This document shows, one piece after another, positions 55,792-62,886 of a stretch of 64,000 nt of DNA. The position numbers and the translations under genes were made by a program. This stretch comes from an uncultured Algibacter sp. (GTDB lineage: Bacteria; Bacteroidota; Bacteroidia; Flavobacteriales; Flavobacteriaceae), in the NCBI GenBank assembly GCA_947499935.1, contig CANMQH010000008.1, positions 62,001-126,000 on the forward strand. The letters run 5' to 3'. The stretch's first letter is position 1, and every line of letters begins with the position of its first letter. Under the pieces are notes generated by a model. That model saw only the letters and a program-made list of their open reading frames with translations. It did no database searches and was not told the origin of the DNA.

Positions 55792-57006
55792 ATGTTCAAT
55801 ATAAACGAAATAAGAAAAGACTTTCCCATTCTTTCTCGCAAAGTTAATGGTAAACCTTTAGTGTATTTTGATAATGCAGCAACATCGCAAACACCACAAC
55901 AAGTTATCGATGTTATTGTCGATTATTATTCAAATTATAATGCCAATATACACCGTGGCGTACATACATTAAGTCAAGAAGCCACCGATTTATACGAACA
56001 AGCACGTCAAAAAATACAAGCTCACTTTAATGCTAAGCATTCGCATGAAATAATTTTAACTTCTGGCACAACAGACAGCATTAATCTTATTGCAAACGGA
56101 TTTTCATCACTTCTAAAAAAAGGAGATGATGTTATAGTCTCTGCCTTAGAGCATCACAGTAATATTGTGCCTTGGCAAATGCTCTGCGAACGCACAGGTG
56201 CATCCCTAAAAGTTATTCCAATGAACTTAGAGGGCGAGTTAATTATGTCGGAATACGATAAATTAATATCAAAAAACACAAAACTTGTTTTTGTAAACCA
56301 TGTTTCTAATGCCTTAGGAACTATAAACCCTATTGAATATATCATTAAAAAAGCGCATGCCGTAGGAGCAGCCGTTTTAATAGACGGCGCACAATCTACG
56401 CCACATATAAAACCAGATGTACAAGATTTAGATGTCGATTTTTATGTAGCTTCTGCTCATAAATTATGTGGTCCAACTGGTGTTGGAATGCTTTACGGAA
56501 AACAAGATTGGCTAAACAAATTACCGCCTTACCAAGGTGGCGGAGAAATGATTGCCGAAGTTACTTTCGAAAAAACAACATACGCCGATTTACCTCATAA
56601 ATTTGAAGCAGGCACACCTAATATTTGTGGTGGTATCGCATTTGGAGCTGCCATAGATTACATGAATGCTGTTGGTTTTAACAACATCGCTTTATATGAA
56701 AACGAGTTGTTAGAATATGCCACAAAAGCATTGCTAGACATAGAAGGTTTAAAGATATATGGCACATCAAAACAAAAAACTTCTGTCATTTCGTTTAATT
56801 TAGATGATATACATCCTTACGATGTTGGCACCATACTAGATAAACTAGGTATTGCTGTTAGAACTGGACACCATTGTGCGCAACCTATCATGGATTTTTA
56901 TAAAATTCCAGGTACTGTTCGCGCTTCCATATCTTTTTATAATACCAAAGAAGAAATTGATGCTTTGGTAACAGGCATTAAAAAAGCGAAGATGATGTTG
57001 TCTTAA
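55792..57006 (+). CDS. sufS: Cysteine desulfurase SufS
   Basis: PLP enzyme supplying persulfide sulfur to SufE; 404 residues from the ATG at 55792. The pyridoxal lysine is in ASAHKLCGPTGVG, the reactive cysteine is in RTGHHCAQPIMDF, and group II features such as LEHHSNIVPWQ are present. The ATG at 55762 adds MPQSGLDLLA, which derives from the intergenic repeat and is not conserved, so the later start is chosen. SufE is encoded two genes downstream. Confidence 0.96.
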   Translation: MFNINEIRKDFPILSRKVNGKPLVYFDNAATSQTPQQVIDVIVDYYSNYNANIHRGVHTLSQEATDLYEQARQKIQAHFNAKHSHEIILTSGTTDSINLIANGFSSLLKKGDDVIVSALEHHSNIVPWQMLCERTGASLKVIPMNLEGELIMSEYDKLISKNTKLVFVNHVSNALGTINPIEYIIKKAHAVGAAVLIDGAQSTPHIKPDVQDLDVDFYVASAHKLCGPTGVGMLYGKQDWLNKLPPYQGGGEMIAEVTFEKTTYADLPHKFEAGTPNICGGIAFGAAIDYMNAVGFNNIALYENELLEYATKALLDIEGLKIYGTSKQKTSVISFNLDDIHPYDVGTILDKLGIAVRTGHHCAQPIMDFYKIPGTVRASISFYNTKEEIDALVTGIKKAKMMLS

Positions 57007-57055
57007 ATTAGTTGGCTTCATTTTTGTACTTTCATAGGTAAACAAATTAAGTGGG

Positions 57056-57853
57056 ATGAAAAGTATATTAATAATCTTTAGTATCATTTTATTACGATGC
57101 TGTGTTTCACCTACAGTATTTCAAATGATGGCTTCTAACCAAAATAACAACAATCTCTTAAAAGAACTTCATGGAGATTATCAAATAATCAGTTTAAAAA
57201 ACAAAGATATTTCGGCCTACAATAGTCATGTTGTTTTTAATAATCAAACAAAACAAATTTCTGGTTTTTCTAGTTGTAATCGTTTTTTAGGAACTTTTTC
57301 ATTAAATAAAAACACACTTTCACTTAATATAGTAAATAGTACTAAAAAACTTTGTAAAAGTAAAATCAATACTATTGAAAAAGAAACCATTGAAGCATTA
57401 AATAAAGCCGATTATATTTTATTTATTGATAATGGTTTTTCTATATCAAGTGATGAAGAGATATTATTATCAGCAGTAAAAAAAGTGACTACTGCAGACA
57501 AGATAAGTATTGAATACACAGCATCTTCTAGAGGTTTATACAATAATATTTTAATTAAAGAAAAAATTATTTCAATGCTAACAACCCGAGGAGGCAAACC
57601 TGTTAAAAATAATTGTAAAGACAAAGATTGGGATAAACTAAAAAGTCTTGTAAAACATATAGATGTAGAAAACATATCAAATCTAAAAGCACCAACTAAG
57701 GCTTTCTTATATGATGGTGCAGCAATGGCTAAATTAAAAATCGTTCATAATGGTACAGTTTACGAGACTAAACCTTTTGATCATGGTAATCCACCAAAAG
57801 ATATTGAAATGTTAGTTAAAGAAATAACAACTATGTCTCAAAACATTGAATAG
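57056..57853 (+). CDS. META-domain lipoprotein inserted between sufS and sufE
   Basis: 265 residues with a lipoprotein-type signal ending in LLRCCVSP. Residues about 35-145 form a META/HslJ-like domain: LHGDYQIISLKNKDI, QISGFSSCNRFLGTF, and KETIEALNKADYIL. The C-terminal 110 residues (ASSRGLYNNILIKEK, KDKDWDKLKSLVKHI and FLYDGAAMAKLKIVHNG) look like a second small domain found fused to META in some Bacteroidota. It lies 49 bp after sufS and 39 bp before sufE. Its role in the envelope is unknown. Confidence 0.83.
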   Translation: MKSILIIFSIILLRCCVSPTVFQMMASNQNNNNLLKELHGDYQIISLKNKDISAYNSHVVFNNQTKQISGFSSCNRFLGTFSLNKNTLSLNIVNSTKKLCKSKINTIEKETIEALNKADYILFIDNGFSISSDEEILLSAVKKVTTADKISIEYTASSRGLYNNILIKEKIISMLTTRGGKPVKNNCKDKDWDKLKSLVKHIDVENISNLKAPTKAFLYDGAAMAKLKIVHNGTVYETKPFDHGNPPKDIEMLVKEITTMSQNIE

Positions 57854-57892
57854 CAATTATTGTTATTGTATTTTTGTGTAAAATTTGTAACT

Positions 57893-58315
57893 GTGAGTAT
57901 TAAGGACATACAAAACGAAATAATAGACGAGTTTTCCATGTTTGAAGATTGGGAAGAACGCTACCAATACATGATAGATCTAGGAAAAGATTTACCATTA
58001 ATTGACAATCAATATAAAACCGAAAGTAACATTATAAAAGGTTGCCAAAGTAAGGTTTGGGTACATGCCGAATTGCAAGATAATAAAATTACTTTTACTG
58101 CAGATAGTGATGCTATAATAACTAAAGGTATTATAGCTATTTTAATTCGTACTTTTTCTAATCAGCATCCAAAAGATATTATAGATGCCGATACCGATTT
58201 TATTGACGCCATCGGATTAAAAGAGCATCTATCGCCAACACGAGCCAATGGTTTGGTAAGTATGATAAAGCAACTTAAAATGTATGCCATAGCATACCAA
58301 ACACAATTAAATTAA
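57893..58315 (+). CDS. sufE: Sulfur acceptor SufE
   Basis: 140 residues from a GTG at 57893; the frame continues upstream to 57860 (MLLYFCVKFVT) but the conserved protein begins SIKDIQNEIIDEF. The acceptor cysteine is Cys51 in IIKGCQSKVWV. It takes persulfide sulfur from SufS and stimulates it. Typical length and motif. Confidence 0.95.
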   Translation: MSIKDIQNEIIDEFSMFEDWEERYQYMIDLGKDLPLIDNQYKTESNIIKGCQSKVWVHAELQDNKITFTADSDAIITKGIIAILIRTFSNQHPKDIIDADTDFIDAIGLKEHLSPTRANGLVSMIKQLKMYAIAYQTQLN

Positions 58316-58325
58316 TGTGTTTTAT

Positions 58326-58378
58326 AATTTCTGCGAACGCAGGAATTTATTAATAAGATTTCCGTATTTATCGGAAAT
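58326..58378 (+). repeat. Two small palindromes between sufE and sufT
   Basis: TTTCTGCGAACGCAGGAA (58328-58345) and ATTTCCG/CGGAAAT (58358-58378) form adjacent hairpins. The CTGCGAACGCAGG block resembles small dispersed palindromes I recall from Bacteroidota spacers. No T run follows the first; either may modulate expression of distal suf genes. Confidence 0.5.
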
Positions 58379-58396
58379 GAAAAAACGTTTAAAAAA

Positions 58397-58720
58397 ATGA
58401 GTGATACTATAGACACCGCAGAACTTGGAGAAAAAATAGTAAATGTTTTAAAAACAATTTATGACCCTGAAATTCCAGTAGATATATACGAGCTAGGCTT
58501 AATTTACGATGTATTTGTAAACGAAGATTACGACGTAAAAATACTAATGACTTTAACAACGCCTAATTGTCCTGTTGCCGAAACACTACCCGTAGAGGTT
58601 GAAGAAAAAGTAAAATCTTTAAATGCTGTTAAAGATGCCGAAGTTGAAATTACTTTTGACCCACCATGGACACAAGAATTAATGAGTGAAGAAGCAAAGC
58701 TAGAATTAGGAATGCTTTAA
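58397..58720 (+). CDS. sufT: SUF-associated DUF59 protein (SufT-like)
   Basis: 107 residues of the MIP18/DUF59 family. It has the signature TIYDPEIPVDIYELGLIYD near the start and the conserved Cys in LTTPNCPVAETLP; the C-terminus is FDPPWTQELMSEEAK. Homologues aid Fe-S cluster maturation or transfer. Lies in the suf operon 81 bp after sufE. Confidence 0.93.
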   Translation: MSDTIDTAELGEKIVNVLKTIYDPEIPVDIYELGLIYDVFVNEDYDVKILMTLTTPNCPVAETLPVEVEEKVKSLNAVKDAEVEITFDPPWTQELMSEEAKLELGML

Positions 58721-58730
58721 GTTTCTTAAA

Positions 58731-59185
58731 ATGAAATCTTTAATAAAGTTAATTTTAATTTTTATGCTATTATTCACTTCCTGTGATAAAATAGCTAGTA
58801 AAACTAAAGAAACCATAAATAAAAGTGGTGAAACTGTTGGAGAAACAGCTACAGAGTTTTTTGAAGGCGTCACTGAAGGTGTTGACAAAACACTTGAATG
58901 CGAGTTTTATTATCTCAAGAATTAATTGACAAAGGCATCAAAACAGGTTCTTTTACCATAGCGGACATTGAATTAGAAGGAAAAAATAATTTATTAACGC
59001 TTTATATTATTTTTGACAAAGCTTTTAATGCAGAGGTAATTGCTAAAGCATTTGATAAAAACAATTTAGAAATAGGACGATCTAAAATTAATATTGAAGG
59101 TTCTGTAGGAGAAGCAAAATACTTTGATTTTGAATTTGATAAAAGAACCTACATAGGAGTTAGAAACAAAATAATGATTGAATAA
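58731..59185 (+). pseudogene. Frameshifted small lipoprotein gene
   Basis: Two overlapping frames. The first (58731-58925) has a lipoprotein signal LILIFMLLFTSCDKIA and runs through EFFEGVTEGVDKTLE before ending CEFYYLKN and stop. The second (58898-59185) begins at an ATG inside that sequence and gives LLSQELIDKGIKTGSF and LLTLYIIFDKAFNAEV with no signal. If one base is added near 58905, the two join into a 150-residue lipoprotein with continuous sense, VDKTLECE followed by VLLSQEL. I recall single full-length homologues in flavobacteria. A true mutation, a sequencing slip or translational frameshifting could each explain it. Confidence 0.65.
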
Positions 59186-59187
59186 TA

Positions 59188-59694
59188 ATGCCAGACCAAA
59201 TTATAAACCGCGTAGCGAACAGTAAATTAATTACTATTAACCTTGAGGATTATTACCCAAAAGGCAACCGTGTGCTTTTTGATATTAAAGATTGGCTTTT
59301 TGAAGGTTTTGTTTTGCGAGAAAAAGATTTTAGGCAACAGGTTGCTGCATTTAATTGGTCTCAATACAAAGATAGCTATATAGCTTTAACATGTAGTTCA
59401 GATGCCATTATTCCTGGCTGGGCTTATATGTTGCTTAGTATACACTTAGAGCCTTTCGCTAAAAAAATTATTATTGGTAATCTTGAAACATTAGAAACTA
59501 TAATATATCAAGATATTATAAATAAACTAGATGTTACGGCGTTTAACAATAGTCCTGTTATTATTAAAGGCTGTTCTAAAAAACCTGTACCCCAAAACGC
59601 TTACATTATGCTTGCTACTAAACTAAAACCAATAGCTAAATCCATTATGTATGGTGAGGCTTGTTCTTCTGTACCACTATACAAAAACAAATAG
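59188..59694 (+). CDS. DUF2480 protein
   Basis: 168 residues, soluble. Landmarks of the family are ITINLEDYYPKGNRVLFDIKD, AFNWSQYKDSYIALTCSSDAI and a C-terminal VIIKGCSKKPVPQNAYI with two conserved-looking Cys. Genes of this family follow suf genes in many Bacteroidota, suggesting a link to Fe-S metabolism, but no biochemical role is known to me. It starts 2 bp after the previous stop and ends at a terminator. Confidence 0.9.
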   Translation: MPDQIINRVANSKLITINLEDYYPKGNRVLFDIKDWLFEGFVLREKDFRQQVAAFNWSQYKDSYIALTCSSDAIIPGWAYMLLSIHLEPFAKKIIIGNLETLETIIYQDIINKLDVTAFNNSPVIIKGCSKKPVPQNAYIMLATKLKPIAKSIMYGEACSSVPLYKNK

Positions 59695-59742
59695 TTTTAA
59701 ATAATCCATGTGACCTAATTAATAAACGCGGGTCTAATCTAT

Positions 59743-59770
59743 AATCACTTTGTACTTGAAGTGATTTTTT
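59743..59770 (+). terminator. Terminator ending the suf operon
   Basis: AATCACTT/AAGTGATT stem with an eight-base loop and TTTTTT tail, 48 bp after the DUF2480 stop codon. Confidence 0.78.
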
Positions 59771-59813
59771 ATTGAAATTAAATTTAACTTATATTTACAA
59801 TCACAATTAATTA

Positions 59814-60728
59814 ATGAGAACAATGAAAAAAACCCTACTATTATTGGCATTTTGTATCGGAATGGTTTCGATGAATGCGCAAACTAAAGAAGACTTACAA
59901 GCTCAAAAAGCCGAAAAACAAGCTGTTGCAGACGCTGCACAAGCAGAGGCTAATGCCTTACAAGCCCAAATAGATGCTCTACCTGGTTGGAGAATTGGTG
60001 CCTTTGGTACTATAGGTGGTAGTATCTCTGGTTTTGATAACTGGTACTCTCAAGGCACACCAAATAACAATTCTGGTAATATTGGCGTTACGTTTAATGG
60101 ATTTGCTAATTTAATTGAAGACAAATTCTTTTGGAGAAACTCATTAACTGCTAATTTAAACTGGGTAAAATTAGATAACAAAGATACTGATTTAGATAGT
60201 GATGATTTTAACCCAACTACAGATGTCTTTAACTTATCGTCTTTATATGGTAGAAATATCACTAAAACACTTGCTGCTTCTGCCTTAATGGAATACAGAA
60301 CAACATTATTAGATAATTTTAATGACCCAGGATATTTAGATATTGGTATTGGTGCTACTTGGACACCTATAGAAAATTTAATTGTTGTAATACACCCATT
60401 AAACTACAATTTTGTATTTGCTGATAATGACGATATATTTGAATCTTCATTAGGTGCAAAAATTGTTGCCGATTATACAAGACAAATAGGTGCTATAAAC
60501 TTTAAAACCAACTTATCAGCCTTCCAAAGTTATAAGTCTGGAGACTTATCTAACTGGACATGGACTAACTCATTTGGATACACAATATGGAAAATGATTG
60601 GTGTAGGTTTTGATTTTGGTTTAAGAAGTAATAAACAAGAAGCTGCTAATTTTCAAGGTGTTAGCTTAGGAGATGCAGATAACGATTTACAATCTTACTG
60701 GACATTAGGTATGAGTTATAAATTCTAA
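59814..60728 (+). CDS. DUF3078 outer-membrane protein
   Basis: 304 residues (or 301 from the ATG at 59823), with a signal peptide KKTLLLLAFCIGMVSMNAQ. A short coiled coil rich in Gln and Ala (about 24-55) precedes a predicted beta-barrel, with repeated aromatic-ended strands such as WRIGAFGTIGGSISG and the final LQSYWTLGMSYKF. It matches DUF3078 proteins, whose genes commonly follow the SUF/DUF2480 block. It has its own promoter region and a perfect palindromic terminator. Confidence 0.88.
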   Translation: MRTMKKTLLLLAFCIGMVSMNAQTKEDLQAQKAEKQAVADAAQAEANALQAQIDALPGWRIGAFGTIGGSISGFDNWYSQGTPNNNSGNIGVTFNGFANLIEDKFFWRNSLTANLNWVKLDNKDTDLDSDDFNPTTDVFNLSSLYGRNITKTLAASALMEYRTTLLDNFNDPGYLDIGIGATWTPIENLIVVIHPLNYNFVFADNDDIFESSLGAKIVADYTRQIGAINFKTNLSAFQSYKSGDLSNWTWTNSFGYTIWKMIGVGFDFGLRSNKQEAANFQGVSLGDADNDLQSYWTLGMSYKF

Positions 60729-60766
60729 TAAAAAGAGTTGGTTTATCTTATAAAGTTTTAAGTTTA

Positions 60767-60802
60767 AAAAACTCAGGATTGAATTCAATCCTGAGTTTTT
60801 TT
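60767..60802. terminator. Perfectly palindromic terminator, family C
   Basis: A 36-bp sequence that equals its own complement: AAAAAACTCAGGATT, GAATTC centre, then AATCCTGAGTTTTTT. The stem CTCAGGATT recurs after the next gene at 62303-62336. Confidence 0.88.
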
Positions 60803-60965
60803 ATTTAATAAATTTTAGATACTTATTACCTCAGCTTAGAATCTAATTAATTCATTATTAAATTATTTAAAAACCAATGCACTTATTTTTAAAAAACCCT
60901 TGTATTAGTAAAACTCAATATTTTTAAAATAGTGAAGCATTATTTAAATTAAATCCCCAAACACA

Positions 60966-61006
60966 AGTTGTTTGTCCACAAGACAACTACATTAAGCACT
61001 TAATGT
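60966..61006. other. Paired hairpins upstream of the acidic lipoprotein gene
   Basis: AGTTGTTTG/CAAGACAACT (60966-60988, one bulged base) and ACATTAAG/CTTAATGT (60989-61006) abut. They lie about 60 bp upstream of the ATG at 61063. The remainder of the 334-bp gap 60729-61062, apart from the terminator, shows nothing I can name. Confidence 0.45.
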
Positions 61007-61062
61007 TATTTTACGATGTAAAAGTTTTGTAGTATTGAATCTTAAAATAAAAATTTAGAATA

Positions 61063-62250
61063 ATGAAAACAAAAATGATTTTTAATGTTAATAAATTTAT
61101 AGGTATAGTAATGCTTGTATTTATTTTTAGTTGCTCGAGTGATGATAATAAACCCTCAGATGAAGCGACTTGCACCTCACTCCCATCAAACAATATAGCC
61201 CTTTATACAGGTGAGTTATCTGCTGGGTCTCTTAACGATGACGATGGAACAGTGACTATAGAATTTGCTGGAAATAACGATGCAGGATGCCCTACATATT
61301 CTGCTACTTTTAGCGAAGCAGCTTTAAATAACAATACAGAATCTGTATTTGACAACATTGTATTTAGAAAAGATGGTGATAAATTTATAGCTACCCAAGA
61401 AAGTATTGGAGGGCAAACATTTGTTATAGACACATCAAACAATGATTTACAAATTCAAGTAGGCTCAATTAGTTTTAATGGCACACTGGGAGAAAGTACA
61501 GGAGGAGATGGCGGTGATGACACAGGTAGCGTTAACACGCTTAACCTTGACATAGACAAGGTCATACTATACGGTCTTGATGTAGAACTTACAGATAAAG
61601 AAACCTATGATATTCCTGTAGATTTGGGCACAAGCGGAACTTCTTTTGATGAAAGTGAAATAGAGTTCGTTGGAACTGGAACAATTATTGAAATAGAGTT
61701 TTACTCTAATACACCTATGTTAGCTGCGGGAACTTATACCTTTGGTAATAATGAAGAAGCTTTCACGTTTGACGGCGACATTTCAAGTATTCCTGAAAAT
61801 GATGATAAAAACTATTCTGTTGAAGCAGGAACAATAACAGTTTCTTACTCAGGAGACGATATCATAATAACATATGATTTATCTTTAGATAGTGATACCG
61901 ATACAAGTACAGATATAGATGCTAAAACAAATGGTAATTTTACAGGTGAGTTATTACAAATTGGTGAATGTTTTGTAACCTTACCTAATAGCCTTTTAGA
62001 AACATTTGATGGTGATTATTCCGATGGTTCAACAGGAAGTATAACTATAAGTTTAAATGCTGATGAAACCTACAACATTACATATAGTAATGGAGCCGAT
62101 GCTACTGAGGATATTACTTTCTGTAAAGAAAATATAACAGTAGAAGAGTTTATATTTGAAAGTGGCTCTACTAATATATTGCTTGCAATTGATAGCGATG
62201 GAGAAATTTTAATTGATGCTGCTACTTCAGGAGGTATTTTTTCTAACTAA
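61063..62250 (+). CDS. Acidic surface lipoprotein, function unknown
   Basis: 395 residues with a lipoprotein signal ending VFIFSCSSDDNKPS. The mature protein is strongly acidic and beta-rich. A glycine/aspartate linker (TGGDGGDDTGS) divides it near residue 150. A second module starts VNTLNLDIDKVILYGLD and repeats ITISLNADETYNITYSNG-like strands near the end. No family recognised. It follows the DUF3078 gene after a terminator, so it is probably expressed alone. Its composition fits a cell-surface protein. Confidence 0.8.
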   Translation: MKTKMIFNVNKFIGIVMLVFIFSCSSDDNKPSDEATCTSLPSNNIALYTGELSAGSLNDDDGTVTIEFAGNNDAGCPTYSATFSEAALNNNTESVFDNIVFRKDGDKFIATQESIGGQTFVIDTSNNDLQIQVGSISFNGTLGESTGGDGGDDTGSVNTLNLDIDKVILYGLDVELTDKETYDIPVDLGTSGTSFDESEIEFVGTGTIIEIEFYSNTPMLAAGTYTFGNNEEAFTFDGDISSIPENDDKNYSVEAGTITVSYSGDDIIITYDLSLDSDTDTSTDIDAKTNGNFTGELLQIGECFVTLPNSLLETFDGDYSDGSTGSITISLNADETYNITYSNGADATEDITFCKENITVEEFIFESGSTNILLAIDSDGEILIDAATSGGIFSN

Positions 62251-62302
62251 AATCAATAATAATTGCAATAAAAGACATCTCTCTTTAGATTATTAATTTT
62301 TT

Positions 62303-62336
62303 AAAACTCAGGATTTAATAAAATCCTGAGTTTTTT
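62303..62336. terminator. Palindromic terminator, family C
   Basis: A 14-bp stem AAAACTCAGGATTT with AAATCCTGAGTTTT around AATA and a T tail, 52 bp after the lipoprotein stop. It shares AAAACTCAGGATT with the terminator at 60767. Confidence 0.86.
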
Positions 62337-62841
62337 ATTTTATATATTTTCATTACACTCTAAATGCCAATACAACTAAGTTTTTCCAGCTATTTCACTT
62401 TATAACAGTTGTTGTTATATAATACTACTTGCTCGAGTTAAAAAACGGTTATAAATTTATAATGGTCCTTAAAACCAACATAAAAACCTAAAAATCAATT
62501 CTCTGTAATATTGATAATGTAAAGCATTACTAATAAGAAGTCTATGATATATGTAACTCATTATAAATAATGTCTTCAAGCAAATATATTTTATTTTAGA
62601 TAATGTTCAGAATGACATCTACATAGCATACAGTAAAATATTAATTAAATCCAGGTTATATATAATTAATTATATCAGCTTGACTGAACAAAATTAAAAC
62701 CCTATTGCGACACTAATTTCAAAAATCTATGGCTGTATTATTTTAAATAAATAAACTCTTAAATCTAACTCTAGTTAATAAAAACAGAGATTTTAAGTGG
62801 ATAAATTTCAAAATACTTAAATCCTTGATAATATAAAATTA
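62337..62841. other. Gene-poor stretch
   Basis: About 500 bp, very AT-rich, with no plausible ORF above 60 codons and no tRNA-like fold. A 16-bp palindrome ATATAATTAATTATAT is the only structured element noticed. No promoter is needed here, because both flanking genes end into it. Confidence 0.6.
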
Positions 62842-62882
62842 AAAAAAGCCATCTAAAAAGTTATTTTTAGATGGCTTTTTTT
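62842..62882. terminator. Bidirectional palindromic terminator, family B
   Basis: A perfect 18-bp stem AAAAAAGCCATCTAAAAA and its complement around GTTA, four bases from the end of the minus-strand aminopeptidase gene. The inner ATCTAAAAAGTTATTTTTAG matches the terminator at 40780. Confidence 0.9.
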
Positions 62883-62886
62883 AATT

